Shown here: piece by piece, positions 43,035 to 51,630 of the stretch
Layout: every line of letters starts with the position of its first letter
Numbering within the stretch: position 1 is the stretch's first letter
Origin: JBOGXA01 sp050694175
GTDB lineage: Bacteria; Actinomycetota; CADDZG01; WHSQ01
Length of the DNA stretch: 59,613 bases
Direction: 5' to 3'
NCBI GenBank assembly: GCA_050694175.1
Contig: JBOGXA010000024.1
Span: 1-59,613, forward strand
The notes under the pieces: model-generated
What the model was told of the DNA's origin: nothing
Database searches by the model: none
The model's input: only the letters and a program-made list of their open reading frames with translations
Translations under genes and position numbers: made by a program

Positions 43035-43493
43035 TCAGCTCCCCCATATGTAGTTCGCAGCGGACGTCACCCAGGTCACTACGAACAGCGCGAACACGGT
43101 CAGGCCCAAGCCGGGAAGGTAACGCCCCATCCTGTGCCACCAGCGGACCACTATCACCTTCAAGGTCAGAACCCCGAGCAACGAGAACCCTGCGATCACA
43201 TGGATCATTGCCCGCGTCGTTTCACCTCCGCGCGCGTACTCGATCCCATCCTCGACCTCGAAGTAGCTGATGCACATATACGCGATCAGGAAGGTGATCA
43301 ACGCGATCGTGTCGCCCGCCGCTCTGTGGGAGAACGATGCGGCCTTGGCGCTGAGAAAGGGAAGCCGGAGCTTCCCGTATCCGACGGCCATGAGGGCGAC
43401 CTGATAGACGGCCAGAGCCGCAACTATCGACGCCAGGACGGTCTTTACCTGGCTCACGTTGCCGCGCGTTAGAGAATCGACCAGGTCCTCCAC
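43035..43493 (-). CDS. DUF6529-like four-helix membrane protein, possible b-haem protein
   Basis: 152 aa with four hydrophobic helices (about 16-36, 57-77, 93-115 and 125-145). Three His lie at membrane borders (SHRAAGD, MIHVIAG, WWHRMGRYLP), positions that could ligate a haem, as in cytochrome b-like membrane proteins. I recognise it only as resembling the DUF6529 family. It precedes the small EERRE membrane gene by zero nucleotides and is the probable partner. Confidence 0.65.
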   Translation of the reverse strand: MEDLVDSLTRGNVSQVKTVLASIVAALAVYQVALMAVGYGKLRLPFLSAKAASFSHRAAGDTIALITFLIAYMCISYFEVEDGIEYARGGETTRAMIHVIAGFSLLGVLTLKVIVVRWWHRMGRYLPGLGLTVFALFVVTWVTSAANYIWGS

Positions 43494-43515
43494 GGCACCT
43501 CAACTCTCGACTCCG

Positions 43516-44109
43516 TCAGAAGCGCCCTCTGTGTACCACCTCGCCAACGGGCCGCCGCGCCCGCGACCGCGCACTTCTAACCACCACCTCGTCGGGGTGG
43601 GGGTATCCGAGACCGATCGCCCCGATGGGGCGCACGTCGTTCGGGGCCCCCAGCAATCTGAGCAGCTCGCCCTCTCCGTGAAAGATCCCGAAGAACCAGC
43701 CTCCGAGTCCCTCGTCGACTGCGGCGAGGAGCACGAGCATCGCCGCCATCCCTGCGTCAATGTCCCAGTACGGGACGGGCCACCCTTCCTCGACGTCCAT
43801 GCCGAGGCCATGCTTGTCGGGCTCGGAGTAGCGCTGCAGGTACCTGAGTTTGTTGGCGAACGGGACGGCGATCACCGGCGGAGCGCCCGCCTCGTCACCG
43901 TGCTTACGCCCCCACGGGTCGGTTATCTCCCAAAAGGCGTCGAGCTGGCCGGGCTCATCGAGGACGACGAACTCGGTGCCCTGCGCGAAGCCGGCGGAGG
44001 GGGCGTGTAACCCGGCCCGAAGTACGCGATCGAGTACCTCGGGGGGGACGGAGCGGTCGGCGAAGCGCCGGATCATGCGCCGTCTGCGGATCGCGGCGAG
44101 TGTCTCCAT
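43516..44109 (-). CDS. Nitroreductase family protein
   Basis: 197 aa from ATG. The N-terminus IRRRRMIRRFADRSVPPEVLDRVLRAGLHAPSAGFAQG is the FMN-binding pattern of nitroreductases, and a late DEGLGGWFFGIFHGEGEL segment matches the dimer/FMN region. Such enzymes use NAD(P)H or F420H2 with FMN to reduce nitroaromatics, quinones or enals. The stop is 22 nt upstream of the DUF6529-like gene, and a PPOX-fold gene is 3 nt upstream; the three may be one transcript. Confidence 0.9.
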   Translation of the reverse strand: METLAAIRRRRMIRRFADRSVPPEVLDRVLRAGLHAPSAGFAQGTEFVVLDEPGQLDAFWEITDPWGRKHGDEAGAPPVIAVPFANKLRYLQRYSEPDKHGLGMDVEEGWPVPYWDIDAGMAAMLVLLAAVDEGLGGWFFGIFHGEGELLRLLGAPNDVRPIGAIGLGYPHPDEVVVRSARSRARRPVGEVVHRGRF

Positions 44110-44112
44110 CGC

Positions 44113-44526
44113 CTAGTCGGTCCACGGGCCGATACCGCCGAGCCGGTCGACGGCGATGCGAGTCACATAGCCGGGCGGGGGGTCTTCCATCGCCGGAAAC
44201 CTCACATCCGGACCGAGGTAGGTGTAGGCGAGTTGTTGTAACAGCTCGGGGGCACCACCTTCGGTGACGCGCGCCCTGCCGTGAACGATCAGGTATTCGG
44301 TGAGGCCGTAGTCGTTGATGTTCGAGGTCTCGATCGAGAGCGTCACCCGAGGATCGCGCCGCATGTTCTGAAGCTTCCGCTGATCGAACAGCGTGCCCAG
44401 CACGATCTCATCACCGTCCAACCCGATCCACGCGAGAGTGACGTGGGCCTTGCCGTCGCGGTCGATCGTGGAGACATGGGCCAGGGCCGGCGACTCGATT
44501 AACTCCTTCGCCGCATCCGGAATCAT
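44113..44526 (-). CDS. PPOX-class F420- or FMN-binding oxidoreductase
   Basis: 137 aa split-barrel protein from the ATG at 44526. Hallmarks are AHVSTIDRDGKAHVTLAWIGLDGDEI near the N-terminus and PRVTLSIETSNINDYGLTEYLIVHGRARV, typical of the F420-dependent PPOX-fold group of actinobacteria. Cofactor (F420, FMN) cannot be settled. It precedes the nitroreductase by 3 nt, suggesting a shared redox role. GGAGCGAGG upstream of the ATG is the ribosome site. Confidence 0.86.
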   Translation of the reverse strand: MIPDAAKELIESPALAHVSTIDRDGKAHVTLAWIGLDGDEIVLGTLFDQRKLQNMRRDPRVTLSIETSNINDYGLTEYLIVHGRARVTEGGAPELLQQLAYTYLGPDVRFPAMEDPPPGYVTRIAVDRLGGIGPWTD

Positions 44527-44604
44527 GCAGCCACCTCGCTCCTTCGGTAGAGACTGGTTACGTCAATTGTGACGCACCGAATACTCGAAGGCGCGGTTCC
44601 CGAT

Positions 44605-45243
44605 TCAGTCCGGTCGCAGCCTCTCGTCGGTGATCGTGATCCCGGGCGCCTCGACGACTGCGAAGAACACCGTCTGCCCGGTCAGGATCTCGACTTGCTT
44701 CGGTTCGGCCCGTTTGCCTCTGATGGTGACCAGCGCTCCCTGCGTGAGAGAGCGCATCCACTCCTCGCAATCCTCCTTCGACTTGGTGTCGAGGTCTTTG
44801 ACAATGACCCGGCCTCCGATCTTGCTGCGGCCCATGTCACGCCATTCGTACGTTCCCGGCACCCCGAAGGCGTGTGTGTAAAGGGACTCCGATTCGAGCG
44901 AAGCGCTTGTGAACCTGCCGTCCTCCGTCCGACCCTGGACGGCGAAACCGGGCACGGATGAACCCTCTGCATGCCACATGACGACGTCGCCCGCCTCAAT
45001 AGAGAGCTGTGAGGGCTCGGCCGCGAAATGGCCTCCTTTCATTCTGACCGTGACGTCATGCTGAGTGCCCTTGTCGCCCGGGCTGCGTCCCTCCCGGACA
45101 TCGATCGTGAACCCATCCTCCTCGTCGTGCAGGTCGCACATGACGGATGCGCTCGTGATCGAATATCTGACCGAGCCCGGCTTCGCAAAACGCCGAGCGA
45201 AGCAGTCAACGTAGCTCAATGTTCTGCTGTCAAGCGTGTCCAT
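44605..45243 (-). CDS. Cupredoxin-like protein lacking copper ligands
   Basis: 212 aa from ATG with a GAGGAG ribosome site. Residues about 60-150 follow the cupredoxin strand order (AEPSQLSIEAGDVVMWH, then TSASLESESLYTHAFGVPGTYEWRD). The usual His/Cys/His/Met ligands are missing: the Cys position reads Trp in GTYEW. A second, short cupredoxin-like start (PKQVEILTGQTVFF) ends the protein. No signal peptide. It is the fourth gene of a tight unknown operon, 21 nt after its neighbour. Copper binding is unlikely; a beta-sandwich structural role is inferred. Confidence 0.6.
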   Translation of the reverse strand: MDTLDSRTLSYVDCFARRFAKPGSVRYSITSASVMCDLHDEEDGFTIDVREGRSPGDKGTQHDVTVRMKGGHFAAEPSQLSIEAGDVVMWHAEGSSVPGFAVQGRTEDGRFTSASLESESLYTHAFGVPGTYEWRDMGRSKIGGRVIVKDLDTKSKEDCEEWMRSLTQGALVTIRGKRAEPKQVEILTGQTVFFAVVEAPGITITDERLRPD

Positions 45244-45264
45244 GTCTGCGCTCCTCGAGTTGGG

Positions 45265-46068
45265 TCAGCCTGAGATTTCAACTGTCAGTACGAGCTCGTC
45301 CTCGCCGCCACTGCCGTCGACCGCCACGGCAACGCTGTCCAAGATGACGTTGACCGCCGGATCAAAAGCTCCCCCCACAGGGAGAACCTCGAAGTTCTGC
45401 GGCTGCTTGTAGACGGTGAAGGAAAGGCCCGAGACGAAAGGCGTCAGCAGGGCTCCCAACCATCCAGTCAGCCCGGCGATTCCAATCGTGGCCGTGATCA
45501 GCAACACCGCGCCGGCAAGCAGGGGTCCGATGAAGGGGATGGGGGCGAGAATGGCGGCCGCGGCAAGCCCTATCGCTGCAAGGATCGCGGTGGCGGCCGG
45601 AGTTAGTTGCAGGAAGGGGATTCCCACGATCACCGCATCCACCTGCCACTGGCTCGACGAGTTGAGGAAGACGTTGAACTTGAAGTCGGCGGTGAACTTG
45701 ACAACGTCGGAGAAGCTGACCGGTATCGACACCGAGGGCCAGTCAATGCAGATGCGAGGCGTGCATATGCTGCCGAACGGAGTCGGGATGCACACGCGAG
45801 GCAAACAAAAATCCGGGATGATGCTCGACAGATCGAAGGACAACGTGAAGTTCAGCGAGTAGTTGAGATCGCAATCCGTGATGCGGACCGTGTCGGGCGG
45901 GACGAGGTCGACGGAGCCCCCCGAGAAAGACGCGCTCGCACCCCAAGTGGCGTTGAAGGGACCAAGCGAGCCAGAATCCGAAACCGACTGAGTGCCCAGG
46001 AGGGTCTGCGCATTCGCCAACAAGGTGCTCGCTGCAACCTCATCGACCGCAGCAGTGATATCGCTCAT
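45265..46068 (-). CDS. Beta-rich protein with a central hydrophobic segment, unknown
   Basis: 267 aa from the ATG at 46068 (AAGGGG ribosome site). It is rich in long alternating strands (SFSGGSVDLVPPDTVRITD and others) with a hydrophobic block at about 160-220 (ATAILAAIGLAAAAILAPIPF... ) and two copies of Cys-x-Pro-Arg-[VI]-Cys-Ile spaced 14 residues apart (C88/C93 and C102/C107). No signal peptide. I do not recognise the family; a TULIP-like lipid-binding fold is a guess from the strand pattern. Third gene of the operon. Confidence 0.6.
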   Translation of the reverse strand: MSDITAAVDEVAASTLLANAQTLLGTQSVSDSGSLGPFNATWGASASFSGGSVDLVPPDTVRITDCDLNYSLNFTLSFDLSSIIPDFCLPRVCIPTPFGSICTPRICIDWPSVSIPVSFSDVVKFTADFKFNVFLNSSSQWQVDAVIVGIPFLQLTPAATAILAAIGLAAAAILAPIPFIGPLLAGAVLLITATIGIAGLTGWLGALLTPFVSGLSFTVYKQPQNFEVLPVGGAFDPAVNVILDSVAVAVDGSGGEDELVLTVEISG

Positions 46069-46079
46069 TTCATCCCCTT

Positions 46080-46739
46080 TCAGACGATGTCGCCATACAA
46101 CTTGGCCTGGTCGTCTTCCACCTCGGGACCTCGCAGGAGGTTCAGTTGAAAGAACCCGGCATTGAGTGAGTTGAACGGCAGTCTCACTTGCTGCAGCACG
46201 GCGTCCAGCAGCATCCGGATCAGGCACTCGAGCAGCGACTCGAGCTCATTTGGCGCGACGTCGACCAGCTCGGCGGCGCGAAGGCGGAAGGAGATCTCCC
46301 CCGACCCGGGACCGAATGTCGTTACGACCGGGGCGCCAACGCCCCACACCTCGAGCCTGGCGATGATCGGAGCGAAGCTCGGCTTGGGCACGTGAGTCGT
46401 CACGCCATCGTCCCTCCTGCGCTCTCCCTGACAGAAGAGGATGAGAGTCACCGTCGTCCTGACGCTGAACTCCCCCGGGCCCAGGGTCAGCGGGGGAGGC
46501 ATGCCACCTGAGGAATCGGGATGGAAATCCGCAACCGGAATCGAGAACAAGACCGCATAGTGGATGTTGCCGACCAGGGGAAAGGAGATCGGCGGAATGT
46601 TCGTGACCGAGACACTGGTCGGGACGAATGATGCGTAGTTCAGCAGCCGGGGTCTCGCCGTGAAGACGGCCTCAAATAGCTCGTTCACCCCCGTTTCGTG
46701 CGGCCCGGCAAAGACATGCTCAGCTTCAGTGAGACTCAC
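46080..46739 (-). CDS. Beta-rich protein of unknown family
   Basis: 219 aa from GTG, with GGGAG about 10 nt upstream. Long amphipathic strands dominate (VSVTNIPPISFPLVGNIHYAVLFSI and VRTTVTLILFCQGE), followed by a short helical C-terminal region (ELESLLECLIRMLLDAVLQQV). It has no signal peptide, no catalytic motif and no family I know. The alternating hydrophobic strands resemble lipid-binding tubular folds, which is only an inference. It lies 61 nt after the large Cys-rich gene and 11 nt before the next gene. Confidence 0.6.
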   Translation of the reverse strand: MSLTEAEHVFAGPHETGVNELFEAVFTARPRLLNYASFVPTSVSVTNIPPISFPLVGNIHYAVLFSIPVADFHPDSSGGMPPPLTLGPGEFSVRTTVTLILFCQGERRRDDGVTTHVPKPSFAPIIARLEVWGVGAPVVTTFGPGSGEISFRLRAAELVDVAPNELESLLECLIRMLLDAVLQQVRLPFNSLNAGFFQLNLLRGPEVEDDQAKLYGDIV

Positions 46740-46800
46740 GACACCACTCCCCTTCGTTCAACCGCGTCGACTTCTCAAACCGCGTTCAGGTCGCTCGTCA

Positions 46801-48930
46801 CTAGTCCACAATGGCAATCGGTAGGTTGAGGTGCCGCCAGATCGGCGCCGGGTTGTACGTGACGTCCGGATTCGACGGGTCGTATGGGTGGCCATCGTTC
46901 GTGTAGTAGGCCCTGCTCCATACGGACAGACCGACGTTGTAGGCGCCCGGCGGATGCGTTCCTGGATTTACGCTCCAGACGGCGGGTGAACTCGCATTGG
47001 AGAGGCTGTTGTCGCCCGCGTGCTTGTGCCAGTACGTGGGCGTCGCCGCAGCCGCTCCAGTCTCGAACGGTTCGAGCCCGGTGGTCAGGGTCGGGTTTCC
47101 GCCGCCGCATCCGCCCGCACCTATCGCTATCGAGCGCAGGTGTGTGGACCATGCTGCGAAGCTGACGCGGATCTGGAGGTTCTCTCCGTTCCTGTGAATT
47201 GTCGGGCAGACGAGACTGACCGACTGCCACGATGGATCCGATGCGCGCTTGTACTCGAGTTTCGTGAACTGGCCTTGGGGCGCCGAATGATCAACGCGGA
47301 GGCGAATGGCAGGGGCCGTGTGAATCACGCTCTTCGAACCGTCGCCCAACTCGAGCGTGAGTTCGTGGAGTCCGTTGGGAGCCGAGTGCCACCAGAGCAG
47401 GAGCCGCGATCCGGGTATCCAGCCTTCGCTGTCGTCGATTACCTCGTACCAGCCCAACGCGTCCGCGGTTAGGTGTTTCCAATCGAGTACGGGAGGAGAA
47501 CCCAAGAATCGGTATTGCCACCACGCGTCGAAGATCGGAGCCTGGGACGTCCACGTGGACCCTCCGTCTGTGCTCGTGCGATACAAGACGCGGTAGTAGT
47601 CGGCGGGCTGATCGGCCGGCGTTTCGTGGTTGCAACCCCAGAACTCCAGGGCCCCCGCAACTGGTGATGATGCTGCGGAAGCTGCCGCCGGGACTTCGTC
47701 CGCGCGGCCGCTCGGGTGAGGTCTGTTCGGGCGGACCGAGTAGCCCGACGTCGTGTCGATGAAGGGATACGTCCCGGCCCCCGACGGATTAATGAGGGGC
47801 ATCGTGCCGAGCATGTAGATGCCGGGTTCATCGCACGGTTCGAGGTTCGGGGGTACGCCGCACACCTGGCCGGTCCTGGCGATCGAGGACGCGAACAGGG
47901 TGACCGGCGGGATCGTACCGGCATCCCACCGGATGTCGAAGAAGCCCTCGGTGTAGATGTCCTCCTCGTCGCCGTCACCGTCGACATCCTGGGTAACGCG
48001 AAACGTGATGTCCGGGATGTCAAGGATCGGGACCCATTCGGGGATCGCGATGTGATGGCAGCGCGGGAAGGGGCCGATGAATCGATCGAAGTCCAGCCGA
48101 CGCGCGAGTTCGGCACTGATCTCCAGTTGCTCTGCAATCGCCTTGGGGCCTTGCTCCTTGAACTCCCTGCCCTTGAACGGTAGCGGCGGCGGAATGCTTT
48201 CGGGGAACGCCGGGTGATCGAGTGACTCCTTAGCCGAAGGGCTGCTGGGCCCGAGAAGATCGGGAGCCTCGAGCGCCGCCAGTCTCTCTGCAGCTTCGCG
48301 ACCGATCATGTGCTCGGCGAGACGCAGCGTCATGCCGGCGTCGCGGAGCAGGGGCGGGGGGTCGGGTCTACGCGGCTTGATGAAAGGCGGTGGGTCGGGT
48401 TCGGGGAATGGTCTCGGACGGAAACGCTCCAGGAGATCCCGGATCGAGGGCTTGATGAAGATATCTGGACAGAAGTATTCGAATCGCCACTTCAGAATCC
48501 AGTCGATTTCCCACCTCGGCACCCAGACGCAAAAGTTGCCACACGCGTCCGTTGTGGTCGTGCCGACTACTTCCCGATGACACAGGAACGGGAAGAACCA
48601 CCCCCACGGCCACTCAGCGGGAAAGAACCCGAAGAAGCTGCAGTCTGTGTCCTCGATGTGGACGGTGGCAAACGGGACCGGATAGTTGATCCCGGTCACC
48701 GGGTCCTTCTTGACGACCTTTCCGCAGATCTTTCTAAAGAACAGCAGACTCGGATCGAGCCTGAATTCGAACTCTTTGCGGAGATCGGCAACCGTCTTGC
48801 CAACGATTGCCTCGACTTCCAGGCCCGATACGGCGGCGAGCCGCGCCGCCTGAATCTCATTGATCGGCATCTGATCCGGCTCGGGAACCTTGAGTCGACC
48901 GCGATCCTTGGGCTTCTCCTTGCGCGCCAT
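46801..48930 (-). CDS. Large cytosolic multidomain protein with a Cys-rich beta-sandwich, unknown
   Basis: 709 aa from the ATG at 48930 with a GGGAGGG ribosome site. After a charged helical start, residues 65-155 look like a carboxypeptidase-regulatory/CNA-B-type beta-sandwich (VPFATVHIEDTD, then TTTTDACGNFCVWVP) with six Cys at 69, 97, 117, 130, 134 and 154. A Pro-rich linker (about 165-200) and a helical segment precede a C-terminal half with DVDGDGDEED (Ca2+-like Asp) and immunoglobulin-like strands. No signal peptide. First gene of an unknown four-gene operon; function unknown. Confidence 0.65.
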   Translation of the reverse strand: MARKEKPKDRGRLKVPEPDQMPINEIQAARLAAVSGLEVEAIVGKTVADLRKEFEFRLDPSLLFFRKICGKVVKKDPVTGINYPVPFATVHIEDTDCSFFGFFPAEWPWGWFFPFLCHREVVGTTTTDACGNFCVWVPRWEIDWILKWRFEYFCPDIFIKPSIRDLLERFRPRPFPEPDPPPFIKPRRPDPPPLLRDAGMTLRLAEHMIGREAAERLAALEAPDLLGPSSPSAKESLDHPAFPESIPPPLPFKGREFKEQGPKAIAEQLEISAELARRLDFDRFIGPFPRCHHIAIPEWVPILDIPDITFRVTQDVDGDGDEEDIYTEGFFDIRWDAGTIPPVTLFASSIARTGQVCGVPPNLEPCDEPGIYMLGTMPLINPSGAGTYPFIDTTSGYSVRPNRPHPSGRADEVPAAASAASSPVAGALEFWGCNHETPADQPADYYRVLYRTSTDGGSTWTSQAPIFDAWWQYRFLGSPPVLDWKHLTADALGWYEVIDDSEGWIPGSRLLLWWHSAPNGLHELTLELGDGSKSVIHTAPAIRLRVDHSAPQGQFTKLEYKRASDPSWQSVSLVCPTIHRNGENLQIRVSFAAWSTHLRSIAIGAGGCGGGNPTLTTGLEPFETGAAAATPTYWHKHAGDNSLSNASSPAVWSVNPGTHPPGAYNVGLSVWSRAYYTNDGHPYDPSNPDVTYNPAPIWRHLNLPIAIVD

Positions 48931-49331
48931 CTCGCTCCCTCCCAGATCGAAAAGGGAGTCACAGGAAGCTCCGAGCTACCTCGTACCCCTGCCCCCCGAT
49001 TCCGATTAACCCAATCCTGCATACCGAGCTAGAGAGGCGATTGGAATCCCTGGGCGGATAGATTTGCCCACCCGTTCGGGATTGAGCGCGCGGATATGTG
49101 GAATCGTTCAACGGTTGTTGGGTCTGTCAAGCCGCTTGTACCGCTGAGGCTGAAAGCTCCCGCCCCCCGAACGGTGTCACCTGACAACCCGACAGCGTGG
49201 ATGGGTGGTCACTTCGCGTTCCGTGAAATTTGATTCTTTCGTGCCAGCCGGAAATGTCTGTTCGGCGAGGTTCAGGATCTCTTTTCGACCGGCGCTGTCA
49301 CACTCGACCTCGAGCTGACCAACCTAATAGG
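48931..49331. other. Intergenic region with no recognised feature
   Basis: Between the large Cys-rich gene (minus, start at 48930) and the RibD-like pseudogene I see no open frame, tRNA, palindrome or clear promoter beyond the operon's own upstream region. It presumably carries the promoter of the minus-strand operon. Confidence 0.5.
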
Positions 49332-49975
49332 TCATTTCACGACGCGGTATTTGAGGTGGGTGACGTCGGGGGTTTCGACGACGCGGACGGGCTCCAGCTT
49401 GATGTCGGTGCCCGCAATGTTGTCGAAGAGCCGGGTGCCGTCGCCGAGCACGATCGGAACGAGGTTGAGTTGCAGCTCGTCGACCATGCCCGCCTCCAGG
49501 TACTGCTGGAACACATTTGCACCGCCCGCGAGCGAGACGTCCTTGTGACCGGCCGCCTCCTTGGCCTGCGCGAGCGCCGACTCAATGCCGGTGGTGACGA
49601 ATGTGAACGTTGTGCCCCCCTGCATCTCCCGCGGTTCGCGCTCGAATCGAGTTAGCACGAAGACCGGTGTATGGAAGGGTGGATCGTCTCCCCACCAGCC
49701 ATCCCAAGGGTCTTCTCCCCAGGGCCCGGGGCCGCCGCCGAACATGTTGCGGCCCATCACGGTCGCGCCGATGTTGTCGAGCGATCCGTCGAGGACGTCG
49801 TTGCGGCGTTGACCTCGCCGCCCTCCATCCCGTGCGACTTGCGCCAGGCCGCGAGCTTGATCACCCACTCGTGAAGCTGCGTGCCCCCCTCGCCCAGCGG
49901 GTGCTCCTCGCTCGGATTGGGTCCGGCGATGAAGCCGTCAACCGACATCGAGACATCGAACCTCAGCTTTGCCAT
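49332..49975 (-). pseudogene. RibD/dihydrofolate reductase-family protein with frameshift
   Basis: Two overlapping minus-strand frames together make one protein. The first (from ATG 49975) has the family start MAKLRFDVSMSVDGFIAGP and HGMEGGEVNA; the second continues DNIGATVMGRNMFGGG and ends LGDGTRLFDNI...VTHLKYRVV. They are joined by a missing base near 49795-49800 (GCCGCAACGAC). Intact members are FMN-independent NADPH reductases of unknown substrate. Either a decayed gene or a sequence error. Confidence 0.8.
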
Positions 49976-50175
49976 CGTGCCTCCATAACTTGAATCCTCG
50001 CGCGTCGATCGGCCGGCAGGCCGATCGGAACCCTCATCAGCTCAGACCCAACCGGGCCCTGGAACTCATCGCTCCACACACGGGCGACCTCCAGGTTGGA
50101 ACGCAGCATGCCGGAGCTCCCCCTCGCTCGGGCCTGCCGAGTGCGGAAAGCCCGCCTTCGGCGACGTCCAATTCT

Positions 50176-50330
50176 TTAGATCGGTCGCGATCGGCTCGCC
50201 TCTGGAGCCTTGACGACCAGGACCGGAAACGGGGCAGAGTGCAGGATCCGGTAAGTGACGGACCCAAGAACGGCTCCCGCGATCGGACCCATCCCCCAGT
50301 GCCCACCACCATCATGCTCCCACACCAAGA
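50176..50330 (-). pseudogene. Universal stress protein, C-terminal fragment
   Basis: The C-terminal signature GPIAGAVLGSVTYRILHSAPFPVLVVK is complete in one frame, while the expected preceding MMVVGTGG lies in another. The join falls at a run of five C (50292-50296) and would be restored by one added base. The N-terminal two thirds of the protein are missing. Only the 3' end survives, close to the tRNA-like repeat. Confidence 0.6.
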
Positions 50331-50412
50331 TCACACCGACACGGACATGGGGCGACTGCTGGGAGAGGAGATCGCCCCTAGGACGGCATGAACGAGACAT
50401 GCGTTCCGTTGC

Positions 50413-50437
50413 TGCAGGGGCGGGATTTGAACCCGCG
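50413..50437 (-). repeat. 25-bp direct repeat (copy 1), tRNA 3'-end sequence
   Basis: Identical over 25 bp to 52264-52288 and read on the minus strand as a T-arm and acceptor 3' strand (GGGTTCAAATCCC loop region). No D-arm or anticodon arm is found beside it, so it is a fragment. It begins 3 nt beyond the RTX remnant stop. It may be an attachment-site core copy. Confidence 0.65.
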
Positions 50438-50440
50438 GAC

Positions 50441-50560
50441 TTAGGACTCACACCGAGTCAGGGTGTCGCGCCCGAGGCCGCCCTTGCACGTGTCCGACCC
50501 CGCGCCGCCGTTCAGCTTGTCGTTTCCCGACTCCCCTAGGAGCGTGTCAGGACCCGAGCC
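50441..50560 (-). pseudogene. RTX/hemolysin-type calcium-binding protein, C-terminal remnant
   Basis: Reading minus, the frame gives GPDTLLGESGNDKLNGG, then SDTCKGGLGRDTL and a CES stop, i.e. two glycine/aspartate nonapeptides of the RTX type (GGxGxDxLx) and a terminal Cys-Glu-Ser. No start codon is in the frame and the upstream end runs under the cupredoxin gene, so only the end of a secreted Ca2+-binding protein survives. The stop TAA (50441-50443) lies next to the tRNA-like repeat. Confidence 0.65.
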
Positions 50561-50906
50561 CCTCGCCTTCTTCGAAGTATCTGAGGCCACCGGGCCTGCT
50601 GTGGAAGAACCGGCAGCCGACTACTCGGTCGAAAGCGGAGACTTCTACTTCGAGATCTCGAATCCCATTTCGGGCGAGGCAACCGTCGAGATCACGAACG
50701 TCGGCGGGCAGAGCCACGAGGTCGGCATCGGCGAGAAAGGAGGAGACGAGGTGACCACGGTTTTCGCGCCCGCTCCGGGGGGCACGTCCTGGGCTACGAT
50801 CACGTTGGAGCCGGGCGATTACGAGCTCGTTTGCTTCCTGCCGGACCCGAAGACAGGTAAGCCACACGTCAAGCTCGGCATGAAAAGGAACTTCACCGTG
50901 GAATAG
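50544..50906 (+). CDS. Cupredoxin-domain protein, N-terminally truncated
   Basis: 120 aa from the GTG at 50544; the frame is open from 50463, but that part is antisense to the RTX remnant. It keeps a complete type 1 copper set: His in GGQSHEV, Cys in YELVCFLPDP, His in KPHVKL and Met in GMKRN. Secreted relatives have a signal peptide, which is missing here, so the gene has probably lost its 5' end at the same junction that truncated the RTX gene. It may no longer be functional. Confidence 0.6.
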   Translation: MSGPEPLAFFEVSEATGPAVEEPAADYSVESGDFYFEISNPISGEATVEITNVGGQSHEVGIGEKGGDEVTTVFAPAPGGTSWATITLEPGDYELVCFLPDPKTGKPHVKLGMKRNFTVE

Positions 50907-51630
50907 GGGGAGCTATCCGATGCTCGGTCCAAATCGCATCAGCGGGAGATAACAGGGCCCCTGGATCCGAACCCCCAAGGACCCGGACCAGCACAAGCAT
51001 TGGCCAAGCCGTCAGTCGCTCGAAGCGTTCCAGGGCACTTGACTCGTCTGTGTGTCCCGCCACGAGGCACCGTACGTGATGAAGCTTCACTAAGCGACCT
51101 TGGTCGAGCGTGATAGCCGGGGTGACAATGGACTCGTCTGGAAGGCGGGGCCGAGGGCAGTGACAAGATCGTCATTGCCGACCTTCATTGCCCGGTGATG
51201 AGGTGGGCGTTCTCGTTGACCGTGTGAGTTCCTGGCGTAAGGAACGGAGAGGACTAACCTCACCTTCACCCTCGCCGAGCATCGCCCCCGGAACGCCGCC
51301 AATGGTCCTGGAGGTGACTGTGGGTGAAGTTCTATGAAGCCACACTCGCCGCGAGCGCATTGCACTCCAAAGCCAGGGTCGTTGTTGCGGATATCATCAA
51401 TTACGTTCCGTACCATGGCTGCTCCCGTCTCTCCAGCCCACCGCCAACTGCTATTCCGGGGACGCTTCGAGCTAGCGACAATGAAACGTGGAATGCGACG
51501 TCTAGCGAGAACCAAGCCAGATTTGTAGGAGAACCAAGGAAATGATGAGAACGGCAATGAGCCACTGTGGGGTGTCTTCGTATCGCGGCGGCCCTTTCCC
51601 GTGTCGCTCACGCCATTCCTGCAATTCGCT
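50907..51630. other. Region without a supported gene
   Basis: About 720 bp with only scattered short frames. The longest minus-strand frame (51090-51683) has Arg/Ser/Pro-biased, low-information content and no start context. I see no tRNA, CRISPR or clear promoter here. Confidence 0.5.

Noticed and set aside
50438..50500. A complete second tRNA gene at the first repeat
   Set aside because: The minus-strand sequence 5' of the T-arm reads as the RTX coding frame and has no D-arm or matching acceptor strand.
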